Shown here one piece after another: positions 21,468 through 31,515 of a stretch of DNA of 64,000 nt (position 1 is its first letter; each line of letters opens with the position of its first letter). The notes below the pieces were generated by a model. That model saw only the letters and a list, made by a program, of their open reading frames with translations. It did no database searches and was not told the origin of the DNA. Location: positions 1-64,000 of the forward strand of contig PYSQ01000024.1 in NCBI GenBank assembly GCA_003049435.1, given 5' to 3'. Origin of the DNA: Nakataea oryzae. Its lineage: Eukaryota > Ascomycota > Sordariomycetes > Magnaporthales > Magnaporthaceae. The position numbers were made by a program, and so were the translations under genes.

Positions 21468-22100
21468 ATGGCTGGTCGCGTTCTTCAGGACTGGAACGAG
21501 CAGGCCGATCGCGACCTGCTCGTTGCCATGTGGGAAGTTTGCCGCCCCAACAAAGACCAATGGCAGAAAATCCAGGCTCAGGCCAGGGAAATGGGATACA
21601 TTTATACCGTCAAGGCCGCAACGTACTTTCACCCAGTTGCCTCCGAACCCAGCTCTTAATCCCCTCATAAAGTCTCGACGAGCGCTTTTCTAGGAATCCT
21701 GGCCAAGGCCATACGGTCCAGCTAACAGCCTCTATAGTCAGCATCTGCAGAAGCTCAAGCGCAAGGATACCAATGCTGCCGGCTCCTCGTCTGGTAACGA
21801 TGGGGCTCCCAAGACCCCCGCCAAGCGGGCTGGACGCGGCGGCTCCGCCGGTTCTTCTAAGCGGAAGGCCACCAAGACCCCGGTCGAAGACGATGATGAC
21901 CTCGGTTTGGATGGCGATCTTGGAACCCCGTCCAAAAAGCCCAAGAAGAACATGAAGACGGAGACGGATGACCCTCTCGGCCTCGCGCTGAAAAAAGAGT
22001 AAATTCCGCCCTTATCCGCCAGGACCTTGATATGTTTGCTAACATCTTCTACTGCGTCATTTGCAGGTTTGAGGAACTCGACGGTCAGACCGGTGTCTAG
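21468..22100 (+). CDS. Small Myb/SANT-like nuclear protein (family A, module 5 with complete 3' exons)
   Basis: Exons 21468-21622, 21738-21998 and 22067-22100 join in frame to 149 residues. Intron 1 is phase 2 (donor GTACTT; branch GCTAAC; acceptor TATAG). Intron 2 has GTAAAT, branch GCTAAC and TTTGCAG; if it is retained, the protein ends at TAA 22000-22002 as ...LALKKE. The domain DWNEQADRDLLVAMWEV ... DQWQKIQAQAREMGYIYTVKAAT is completed by QHLQKLKRK from exon 2. The tail is basic with RGG and KRKATKTP, then acidic (EDDDDLG) with KKPKK. It is a likely nuclear DNA- or chromatin-binding protein. Exon 2 is the only helix-3 exon downstream of five first-exon modules, all ending in the same phase. 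Confidence 0.75.
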
Positions 22101-23148
22101 GCCAAACGTGGCACCTCGATTCCTTGTCCACATCTTTTTTGGTGGAGACGAGGTCGATTTTAAGCCTAGATGCTAAAAAGCCGCCATGAAGATATTCAAC
22201 CCCAGGCGGTACAGCCAATCGTCCACTGGCTAAGATTTATTCTTCATATTTGTTGTCACGCTGCGCAGAAATTGGTGGATATTGGGGTCTCTTGACGAGG
22301 TCGATATGCTTAGAGGGTACTCGCTCATTTTTACAACCTCATCTCACCATGAGATTTGTTTACTTCTGCTCGTTCTAGTTTAGGCCTGGCCCCGTATGCT
22401 TGATGCTTCACTAGTACCACATACAGATGAACAAAGCAATGAAGCTCTTCTTTCCATCAATGGTGCCCACTTTTTCAACATTGTAATTCCAAGAATACTT
22501 TTCGAGCTCCTAATGACTTAACTCTAGCTTCACAAACAGCGTTGCAACGCCGACTCCCGCGACTCCCCACTTAAAGGGATCTCGCCACCTGCATATTTCG
22601 GCATATATATCAGCAAACTGGCTGCCTAGCTGGGGGATTTCGGAACAGGCACTGCTCGATTTCTTCTGCGGACTGTCCGCTGATAATCGACTGACCGAAC
22701 CCGGATCCGTTTCTTGTTTCCTCCATTCATACTATCGAATCCTTGTATGCTCCTGCCAGATAAGCTCATTTATTTTTAAATTCTAAATGGAGAACGATTT
22801 TCTGTCAGCGCAGCGGTCTAGGGTTGACACCAAAAGTACGCATATTGGGAGCTTTGCCAGAGACATGGTAGCCCATTGAATACAAGTCAGGATTGGCAGC
22901 ACGTTAGTGGCAATGGCCAGCTATCTCATAGTCATGAAAACAGCATTTCTTTTGGCGGGCTGTGATAAAATACATGGGCGTATATCCAAAAATATACATG
23001 GGCAGCTTTCATAAAAATGCCCGCCCTTGGGGACCATTGACGAAACATCCTAACCGTAGCTCAGGGGTGGTGTTTGGTGTTATATTTTGCAAATAAACTC
23101 CAAATGAGCTCGGGGTGTCTCGAATTAGGACATAGGCTTCCATACGCC
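22101..23148. other. Convergent intergenic region
   Basis: This holds the 3' flanks of the module 5 gene (plus) and the mitochondrial seryl-tRNA synthetase gene (minus). It is AT-richer than its surroundings. No gene or RNA is recognised. Confidence 0.55.
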
Positions 23149-24708
23149 TCACTTCGCTTTGTGTTTACCACCAATCCTATCCTTGCCGTTCATCCAGGGC
23201 CTGAGAACCTCGGGAATTTCGACCGTCATGGAAGCCTCATCCCAGTTGTTCTCCAGTATGGCGGCTAGGACGCGGGGTGCGGCGAGGGCGGTGCCGTTAA
23301 GAGTCCAAGGGAAAGTCATCTTGCCGTCGAAGCGGACGCGGGTGGACAGGCGGCGGCTTTGGTAGTCCGTGCAGATGCTGGCCGACGTGACCTCACCCCA
23401 GCCGTCGTTCTTTTGCCGGCGCGAGGGGAAGAATGCTTCAATATCAATCTTGCGCGACGCCGACGCACCCAGGTCTGCGGTAGGCATCTCAAGCACACGG
23501 CAACGCAGGCCGAGTGAGCCGAGTATCTCGGTCTGAATGTCGAGCATCTCCTCGAAGACGTCATCGGCCGCAGTCTCGCACGGGGCGGACCAGGCGAACA
23601 TCTCTACTTTTGTGAATTCATGCACGCGGTAGAGGCCCTTTGTGTCAGCCCCCCTGGCGCCCGCCTCGGCACGGTAGCAGCGCGAGGCGGCAACGCGGCG
23701 GGCCGGAAGCTCCGACTCCTCGAGCTGAGTATCGGCCTTCATGGCGGCCAGCGGGATCTCGGCGGTCCCGGCAAGCGAGAGCTCGGGCTTGCCGCGGCTG
23801 GCGTCAGCGGCGGAGCGAGCGAGCGCGTAGATCTGTGTCTCGCCGTTCTGGTCGCGCGGCTGGAACCCACAGGCGTCGGCAATGTGTGAGTACACGACCG
23901 ACGGCGGGCTGACCTGGGCCCAGCCATGGCGCGTGGCGACGGCAAGTGCGTACTGCACAAGCGCCTGCTCGAGCTCGGCGCCCTCATTTAGGAGGTAGTA
24001 CCAGCCCCAGCCGGACGAGGAGGCGGCGCCGGCGAAGTCCAGGAGGCCCAACTCCGAGCCAATATGGACGTGGGAGCGCCAAACACGATCCGCACCGGAG
24101 GAACTGCTACTATCCTGGTCCGGGGCGTCGTTGATGTAGCTCAGCACGAGCGGCTCCTCGCCGCGCGGGGTGTTGGCGCTGGTGAGGTTGGGCAGGGCCG
24201 CAGCGAGGCGAGCCATCTCCTGAGTGAGGCTTGCCTCGACATCTTCGATAACCGAGAGCTGCTCCTTGAGCTGGCGGGCCTCCTCGATTAGCCTTTCGCG
24301 AGGCCCAACGCTGTGGTCCTCGGCCTCGGCCCGCGCCGATAGCGGGTTGGCAAGCTCGTGACGCAGGAGGTTGGAGCGCTCACGCAAGGCGCGGCCCTCG
24401 CGCTGCTTGGCCTGCCACTGCTCGTGCAGCAGGTTGATGCGGGCAGGGTTGCCGCTCTGGCCCTTGTAGTTGCGCTCGATGCAGTTTTGCTCATAGAGCG
24501 TCGGGTTCTGGCGGATGTGCTTGATGTCGATCACGACCTTGGGTGCCGAGGTGGGCCGGGAGGGGGCCCCCAAGTCGGCGTCTGTGCCCGCTCCCGCCTG
24601 CTGTCGAGCGACCAAGCCGCCATGAAACAGCCGCCGTGCAGCAGGGTCGGGTCTCAAAGTCCTGCCGAGATATGGCAGGCGAGGCAGCATCCCCAGCACT
24701 CGTCTCAT
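23149..24708 (-). CDS. DIA4: Seryl-tRNA synthetase, mitochondrial
   Basis: One exon of 519 residues. The N-terminus (MRRVLGMLPRLPYLGRTLRP) is Arg-rich without acids, a mitochondrial presequence. An N-terminal helical arm follows (residues of about 75-175, Arg/Glu/Leu-rich with coiled-coil character), as in SerRS for tRNA-Ser long-arm recognition. The class II catalytic domain shows GTAEIPLAA, motif 2 (CYRAEAGARGADTKGLYRVH, then EFTKVEMF) and motif 3 (LNGTALAAPRVLAAILENNW). It charges mitochondrial tRNA-Ser with serine. It is divergent from DBP6, sharing about 550 bp. The symbol follows the yeast mitochondrial gene. Confidence 0.9.
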   Translation of the reverse strand: MRRVLGMLPRLPYLGRTLRPDPAARRLFHGGLVARQQAGAGTDADLGAPSRPTSAPKVVIDIKHIRQNPTLYEQNCIERNYKGQSGNPARINLLHEQWQAKQREGRALRERSNLLRHELANPLSARAEAEDHSVGPRERLIEEARQLKEQLSVIEDVEASLTQEMARLAAALPNLTSANTPRGEEPLVLSYINDAPDQDSSSSSGADRVWRSHVHIGSELGLLDFAGAASSSGWGWYYLLNEGAELEQALVQYALAVATRHGWAQVSPPSVVYSHIADACGFQPRDQNGETQIYALARSAADASRGKPELSLAGTAEIPLAAMKADTQLEESELPARRVAASRCYRAEAGARGADTKGLYRVHEFTKVEMFAWSAPCETAADDVFEEMLDIQTEILGSLGLRCRVLEMPTADLGASASRKIDIEAFFPSRRQKNDGWGEVTSASICTDYQSRRLSTRVRFDGKMTFPWTLNGTALAAPRVLAAILENNWDEASMTVEIPEVLRPWMNGKDRIGGKHKAK

Positions 24709-25260
24709 CCCGCAAAGCTGTTTGTGTACAAAAAGCCCGAGGATGAACGAGAAGCTCCAGACAGGCCGCTAGCTATTGGCTAATGAGCACGGAGGACAAT
24801 GCCAACTCTCGCAGCATGCATGGCAGATGGGATGTTGGTTGAGGCTCGAGCTGCGTTGCCGGCCGCGCGCACCTGTCGATTTAACGCATGGTCGACTTTT
24901 GAGGGGCTTGCCCGTTGGGTCTATGTACATGGTACACAGGCAGGCTAGCCACTGAAGGGTGCAGCGGACCTGACGACAGCCACTGGCCGTGATGTCTCCA
25001 CTTGGCTGCAGTATCGCATGCCGCGATAAGCCAACTCTGGCAGGCGGTGGGCGCGGCAGTATAGCGCTCCCCGCCAAAAAAATTAGAAAGATGCAGCCAT
25101 TGGGCCTATGCATTCATCCCATCGCGTTTCGAAGCCAGACTGCGCTCACTGCCGCGTACGCGCGAGGCCCCCCCGTACCAGACACAGCTCCCGATCTCCA
25201 GCGCGCAGAACATAAACACCGGGCGACGGACGGGAAGCCCGGGCAAAACGCATCAGCATC
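24709..25260. promoter_or_regulatory. Divergent promoter between mitochondrial SerRS and DBP6
   Basis: A 552-bp divergent region with no gene. An A-rich block (CAAAAAAATTAGAAAG) at about 25074-25089 is similar to the RRPE element of ribosome-biogenesis promoters and would suit DBP6; this is tentative. Confidence 0.4.
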
Positions 25261-27975
25261 ATGTACGCACGCTACGTGCCTCCCCCAAGGAGCCAGGGCT
25301 CCCCAGCCGAGGCTCCCCGAGCACAGGCGCCGTCGCTTGCAAAACCACAGCCTGTGACAACAGCGCCAGTTGCGACACCCCGGCCTCGGAAAATTGTCTT
25401 CGACTACGATGAGCCTGTTGCTGCCTCACCAGCCCCAAAGCCAAAATCCACACCCCCGGTCTCCCGTGCTGGTGACGGCCAAGATGATGAGCCGAGGAGG
25501 AAGAAGACCAAGCTTCAAGCTATCCCCGACGAGAGCAACAAACAATCCAAGGCCAGGAAATGCAAGACAAAACCTACTCCACATACCGCAATAGAAGGTA
25601 AAGAGGAGGCCCCACAACTGAAAGAGAAGAAGAAGAAGAAGAGCAGGGGCAAGACAGCAGACTTCGAGGACCAAGCATCCCAAACAGAGCGAAATCCAAA
25701 GGCCCCTGATGATGCATCTGCCACGGCCAGGAGCAGTCCTGAGGCTGCCGAGGCCTTGCCTGGCGACAAAGCGGACAAGGAAAGATCAGAGAAACGCGAG
25801 AGGAAAAAGAAGAAAGCAAAGACGAGGCTGACAGGCCACGGCGATGGGGATGGAGACGAGGATGGGGACGTTGAGATGAGAGATCGGCCCGACGTAGAAG
25901 AAGCCGAAGCCGGCGCGGATCCTGTCGAGTTGAGACATAAGTCGGTGCTGAAAAAGAAGGAGTTATCCTTGAGAAGAGCTCTCGAGGCCCCGACGGAAGC
26001 GGCCGAGCCTGACGGGCCCCTGGCCTACCTGGAACAGGAAGGATCCGAAGTCCACGGGCTAGAACCGCTGCCACAGCCAGCCCCCGCCGTTTTGGATACA
26101 TCAGAGCTTGGCTACGACACCCTGCCGCCCTGGCTTGGGAATCCCGTCCATGTTCCGCAGAGCACGCGGGCGGACTGGAAGACGCTGGGGCTCAAGCCCG
26201 AGCTGGGAATCTCGACCGAAATCGCCAGTTACCTTGCCTCTAAGGGCTACGAGGAGGCGTTTGCGGTGCAGACTGCGGTCATTCCAAGGCTGCTGCCTGC
26301 ACCTGGCAGACAGGGCGACCTTGTCATATCAGCTGCCACCGGCTCGGGGAAAACGCTGGCGTACGTCTTGCCCATGATCCGTGACGTGAGCCTGGGCGCA
26401 GTAACAAAGCTGCGAGCCCTCATCGTGGTCCCGACGCGAGAACTTGTCAGGCAGGTCCACGAAGTCTGCACCATCTGCGCCACGGCCTACGCGCGGCAGC
26501 CGGGGCGCAAGACGGTCAAGATTGGAACAGCGGTGGGCAATCAGGCCTTCAAAAAGGAGCAGGAGAGCCTGGTGGACGAGGAGCTGCGCTACGACCCGCG
26601 CGGCTACGAGAGCCTGGTCGAGGCCCGCAAATGGGATAATCTCAGGAAGTGCGAGCTTGAGGATCTGGAGTTTGACCTGCTGGAGCTCGTAGACAAGCCT
26701 CTGCCGCTGGTCAACCACGTGGTTGATCTGGTCTCCAAGGTGGACGTTCTCATCTGCACGCCCGGCAGGCTGGTGGAGCACATCGGACGGACGCCCGGGT
26801 TTGACCTCGCCTACGTACGCTGGCTTATCGTGGACGAGGCCGACAAGTTGCTTGAGCAGAGCTACCAGCAGTGGCTTGATGTAGTCATGGAGAAGCTCTC
26901 AGTAGAGCTCCCGGGCGCGCGAGACTTTCCGCTTCAGAACAAATCCGGCGTCCGCAAGATCATCCTCAGTGCTACCATGACGCGGAACGTCAGCCTGCTT
27001 GGCAAGCTGAGGCTACGACGGCCCGAGCTAATTGTGCTTGAGGGAGGCGCAGCTCCAGACGATACCAGGGGCACCACTGGCGAGCCGTCGTCATACGAGT
27101 TGGCCCTGCCAGAGCTGCTCCAGGAGTCGGCCATCAAGATTCGCGATCCGGAGCAAAAGCCCTTGTACCTCATCGACCTGCTGAGCAGCGAGCACTTGCG
27201 ATCAAGTGCGCGCCAGGGCCCGGCTGGAAAGCCACTGCGCGCAAAGATTACCCGGCGGAAGTCTAGCGAGAGCGACGATGGCTCGGACTCCTCTGATGGC
27301 TCGTCGTCAGACTCTGATTCGGATGCATCCGACACCACCTCATCAACAGCTTCTGATTCCGACTCGGGTTCGTCGTCTCCTGTGGATGATGTGATGAACA
27401 CGGTCCTCATCTTCACCAAATCAAACGAGACGGCACTGCGTCTGTCACGCCTACTCGAGATCATGGCGCCCAGCCGCCTCGCGTCCCGCATAGGAACTTT
27501 GACGTCGACGACGCGCACGTCGGAGCGCAAAAAGGTGCTTCGAGCCTTCCACTCGGCCAAGTTACGGGTGCTTGTGGCATCGGACCTCGTGGCGCGCGGG
27601 TTGGACCTACCCAACCTCGACCACGTGGTCAACTACGACATGCCGCCGAGCGTGAGGGCGTACGTGCACCGGGTGGGCCGCACAGCACGGGCGGGCCGGC
27701 CTGGGCGGGCGTGGACATTCTTCACCAAGGCCGAGGCCGGCTGGTTCTTCGCCGAGGTTGCGGGACGGGGGAAGCGAAGCGGGGACGCGGGCGGCAGCAG
27801 CGGCCCTTCCATCGCGCGGTCAAACAAGGTCGAGACGGTCCAGGTCACGGCCAGGCGGTCGGCCGATGACATGGAGGGCGGCGTGCGCGGCGACTTCAGC
27901 GAGGCGCGCGTGGCGGAGTACGAGGAGGCGCTCGAGGCGCTTGGAAGGGAAGCCAAGGAGCTGCGTGAGAAGTGA
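25261..27975 (+). CDS. DBP6: ATP-dependent DEAD-box RNA helicase DBP6
   Basis: One exon of 904 residues. A long charged N-terminal extension (about residues 1-270, with KKKKKS and KKKKAK runs) is followed by a two-domain DEAD-box core: motif I AATGSGKT near residue 360, Ia PTRELVRQV, GG-like CTPGRLVEH, motif II DEAD near 525, motif III SAT near 570, and motif VI HRVGRTARAG near 803. A Ser/Asp-rich insert (about 675-715) sits between the RecA lobes and could be a casein-kinase-type phosphorylation region. The extension, insert and divergence in the Q-motif region fit Dbp6, a nucleolar helicase needed early in 60S ribosomal subunit assembly. The start at 25261 is the first ATG after the A-rich promoter block. 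Confidence 0.88.
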   Translation: MYARYVPPPRSQGSPAEAPRAQAPSLAKPQPVTTAPVATPRPRKIVFDYDEPVAASPAPKPKSTPPVSRAGDGQDDEPRRKKTKLQAIPDESNKQSKARKCKTKPTPHTAIEGKEEAPQLKEKKKKKSRGKTADFEDQASQTERNPKAPDDASATARSSPEAAEALPGDKADKERSEKRERKKKKAKTRLTGHGDGDGDEDGDVEMRDRPDVEEAEAGADPVELRHKSVLKKKELSLRRALEAPTEAAEPDGPLAYLEQEGSEVHGLEPLPQPAPAVLDTSELGYDTLPPWLGNPVHVPQSTRADWKTLGLKPELGISTEIASYLASKGYEEAFAVQTAVIPRLLPAPGRQGDLVISAATGSGKTLAYVLPMIRDVSLGAVTKLRALIVVPTRELVRQVHEVCTICATAYARQPGRKTVKIGTAVGNQAFKKEQESLVDEELRYDPRGYESLVEARKWDNLRKCELEDLEFDLLELVDKPLPLVNHVVDLVSKVDVLICTPGRLVEHIGRTPGFDLAYVRWLIVDEADKLLEQSYQQWLDVVMEKLSVELPGARDFPLQNKSGVRKIILSATMTRNVSLLGKLRLRRPELIVLEGGAAPDDTRGTTGEPSSYELALPELLQESAIKIRDPEQKPLYLIDLLSSEHLRSSARQGPAGKPLRAKITRRKSSESDDGSDSSDGSSSDSDSDASDTTSSTASDSDSGSSSPVDDVMNTVLIFTKSNETALRLSRLLEIMAPSRLASRIGTLTSTTRTSERKKVLRAFHSAKLRVLVASDLVARGLDLPNLDHVVNYDMPPSVRAYVHRVGRTARAGRPGRAWTFFTKAEAGWFFAEVAGRGKRSGDAGGSSGPSIARSNKVETVQVTARRSADDMEGGVRGDFSEARVAEYEEALEALGREAKELREK

Positions 27976-28674
27976 TGGCTGGACCGCCTGGACGCCTCGT
28001 GCGTTGTGGTTGCATTGCCAGGGCGCGCTTTGGATCCGGCGTCTCAGCCAGGGAGTTCTGCCGTCAGGTAGGCATCTCGATGAGGGGCGGCGCCAACCGC
28101 GAGACTCGCCAAGGCACCCACCTGTCGGGCGCCGATGCCTGCCTCGCAAGGGGCGCATCTGCCCCTGCCGGGAATCTAGCATAGATTTAATACTAACTAA
28201 CCTTTCACGATACCTGGTAGGTACCTACCTACCCAAGCCATGCGCGATGTGCGCCGGACCAGGTTGCGACTCGCCCAGTGCGTGCAGGCAAGCCCCCGGC
28301 CTATGTACAGCAAGGCCCATCTATGCCTACCTGGATGCTTCCTGAAGCTTCCAATGCCATACCCACGCCCAGCACACGCCTGCTATGACATAATCCCAGA
28401 ATGACACGCCCCCTAACGCCGCCCCACTAAAAAGTCGCCGCGGCGGCCTTTATACCCCTCCAAAAATTTCGCTGCCCCTCCAAGTGCGGCGTCGCATGCT
28501 CTCTCTCGCTCGAGAGCATCGCTTCGTTCCTTGCTTTGCGCCGCCGCAATTCTTTTGGGCACCCCGACCTCCCACAACGAACAGAACGCGTCAACGCACT
28601 TGCGCAGGGACGCCCGCCCGCCCCCGGAACATTCTTTGCAGTTGCAGCCACCACAGCACGGCACGGCAGCAACC
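27976..28674. promoter_or_regulatory. Intergenic region between DBP6 and ZPR1
   Basis: It contains the 14-bp palindrome GGTAGGTACCTACC at 28216-28229 and an AAAAATTT block at 28462-28469 (RRPE-like) about 210 bp before ZPR1. No gene is supported. Confidence 0.45.
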
Positions 28675-30409
28675 ATGTCTCCCGCAGAGGAGACCAAGCC
28701 CACCGACGCCGTCACGGCAGCGCCCGACCTCTTCGGCTCCATCGGCGCCCGGGTCGACCAGCTCGCCTCCGCCGGCGATGCACAGACCGACAGCACCGAC
28801 GACGTGCAGCCCGTCGAACAGATCGAGTCGCTCTGCATGAACTGCGAGCAGAATGTAAGCAAGCCACGCAGCGCCTGGGCGGAAGTTGGCGACACGTGCG
28901 CCTACATCGCCAAACAGACAGCCAACCAGCCCCCCTGTTGTGTCTTGGAGCGTCTGCGCGCGCGCAACTGGCACCGACGCTGACATGCAAGCCAACCTGC
29001 TCGCGCCACACGCATAGGGAATGACAAGGCTCCTGCTCACCCGCATCCCCTACTTCCGCGAGATCATCATCATGTCCTTCAACTGCGACCACTGCGGCTT
29101 CTCCAACAACGAGATCCAGGCCGCCGGTTCTATGCAGCCCCGCGGCTCCCATATAGAGCTGCGCCTGACGGCCATGGCCGACTTCTCGCGCCAGGTCGTC
29201 AAGGCCGACACAGCCACGGTCAAGTTCATCGAGCTTGACCTGGAGATCCCGCCGGGCCGCGGCCAGATGACCAACGTCGAGGGCCTGCTCACGGGCGTCG
29301 TCGACGATCTCGAGTCCAGCCAGGAGCAGCGCCGCGCCGCGCAGCCCGAGATTGCCGACAAGGTGGCCGAGGTGATCCAGAAGGGCCGCGCCATGCTCGC
29401 GGGCGAATCCTTCCCCTTCCGCTTCTACGTCGACGACCCGGCGGGCAACTCGTGGATCCAGCCCGACATGCGCGACGGCGTGGGCAAGTGGGAGAAGCGC
29501 GACTTTGTCCGCACCAAGGAGCAGAACGAGGCCCTCGGCCTGACCGACACGGCCGCCCAGATGACGTCGGGACACGACGGCGTCATCCCCGTGGGCGGCC
29601 AGGGCCGGCTCGACGAGAACGACAACATCATCCCCGATGAGGTCTACAGCTTTCCAGCCAGCTGCCCAGGCTGCCAGCACCCGTGCGTCACACACATGAA
29701 GATGGTGGACATCCCACACTTCAAGCAGGTTGTGCTGATGAGCACTGTGTGCGACCGCTGCGGCTACCGCTCCAACGACGTCAAGACGGGCGGTGCCGTG
29801 CCCGAGAAGGGCCGCAAGCTGACGCTGCGCGTCAAAGGCGCCGTCGACCTGGCGCGCGACATTCTCAAATCCGAGAGCTGCGCTCTCGAGTGCCCAGACC
29901 TCAGCCTCTCGGTGAACCCGGGGACGCTGGGCGGCCGCTTCACGACGGTCGAGGGTCTGCTCACGCAGGTCCGCAACGACCTCAAGGCCCAGATCTTCGA
30001 GGCTGACGCGACCCCGAAGCCGGGCAACGCCGAGGGATACGTCTCCATGGAGGGTGGCGACTCGCTCGCGCCTGAGGAGCGCACCAGATGGCGGAGCTTC
30101 TTCACCGAGCTCGACCGCGCCATCGCCGGCGAGCGCGAGTTCACAGTCGTCCTGACCGACCCGCTCGCCAGCAGCTACCTTCAGAGTCTGGCTGACGACC
30201 CGGGCAAGCCCGACGACCAGATGACGGTCGAGGACTACGTCCGGACCGAGGAGGAAGAGGAGGAACTGGGCCTGCTCGACATGAAGACCGAGGGCTACGA
30301 AGACGATGCTGCCAAAGAGGAGGAGGAGCGGGAAAAGGAGAAGTCCAAGGCCAGCGAGGACGCCACAACAACACAGGGTGCTGATGCGGGAGGTGTGGCA
30401 GGGAGCTGA
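28675..30409 (+). CDS. ZPR1: Zinc finger protein ZPR1
   Basis: Exons 28675-28854 and 29018-30409 join in phase 0 (donor GTAAGC, acceptor CATAG) to 523 residues. It has the duplicated ZPR1 module. Zinc ligands are C54/C57 with C83/C86 in the first half and C276/C279 with C305/C308 in the second, each followed by the ZPR1 beta domain (SNNEIQAAGSM / SNDVKTGGAV, then NVEGLLTGVVDDL / TVEGLLTQVRNDL). The intron splits the first zinc finger between its two cysteine pairs. ZPR1 is an essential eukaryotic protein that binds eEF1A; it has been described as an eEF1A folding chaperone and links growth signals to the nucleus. The C-terminus is acidic. The length is slightly above the yeast protein. Confidence 0.92.
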
Positions 30410-31515
30410 TAATGGTTCCACCAAAACAATGCATAAAGAAACCATAAAAGGAGACATTAAAAACAAAAATTAGAGTCAACAGAGCAATCTGGAATGTCCC
30501 AAATATCTGTTGAAGGCTGTGTACACATATGGCTCCGTTGATTTGTAGGCCGCCGCCCAACGCATCAAAGTTGAAATCATTTAGACCAAACAGACACATG
30601 GTTGGTGTTCCCACGCCAGATGGCCAGAGCGTGACGCTCTGGGCTGTGGGAGAAGCCATTGGGGAAAGCGAATACTCTCTCGCCAGCCCAACCTTTCAAG
30701 GGTACCAGTACCATGGACCGTGACGCTCCCTCGTTTCTGCTTGGCCGTTTGCAAATGGCCTCGTATAATACCCTGGGCAGTAGTACAGTGCAATAAACAT
30801 CTCCGTGTCAGGATTGCCACCGCATTATGCTTGATCAGTATTGCCAACCTGTCTTTGCCCCACGGCCCCTGATTACCATCCCAAACCCCGACCAAGAATG
30901 CAAACCCATGAGGCGACAGACAATGGAATAAAGTAGAACAGGGAAACGGGAAAATGAATCAGATATAAAAGGGAAAAAAAAAGAAAAGGAGGGGAGAGTG
31001 AGAAGGTAGATGGAAGGGAAAGAAAAGAGACCGGATCCGACTGGATATCATAAACAACGAAAACGCATGCAGTGAGTGGGTGGATGAAGATAAAACAAGA
31101 AAAGGAACGCATAGAGATCAAGAGCCAGAGGTAGGGAGCTGCTGCAAACGCCACTTATATAATTGTACAGGTTTTCTTGTCTTGTAAGCCACATTAACTG
31201 CTATCAGTGACAGGGGAGGCAAGGCATGAAGGCACGCGTGTCCAGCCCGATCATTCCATTCCATCAATTCGTTGGCTTTGACGGGCATTTGGGTGGGTAG
31301 TCGGACAGGTATTGCTGGTGCCTTCCTCCTGAATTGCAATCCTAGGCGCAGGATGCCTTGAAAAATGGTGAAACAAAAAAGGGGGTATAGCTTGAGACAA
31401 ACACGGAAGTAAGAGGACGACAGCAAAGTTGATGACAGATTGACAGAGGGGTGCGAGGACGTGTCATGATAATCGTCGACGGCGAGCAGCAGACAGAAGC
31501 CCCGCCGCAGGCAGA
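30410..31515. other. Convergent intergenic region
   Basis: Between ZPR1 (plus) and the next gene (minus). Long A- and GA-rich runs at 30.96-31.05 kb suit 3' UTRs. No gene is seen. Confidence 0.55.

Noticed and set aside
28712..30466. 584-codon minus-strand open frame
   Set aside because: Antisense shadow of ZPR1, with composition set by ZPR1 codon use.
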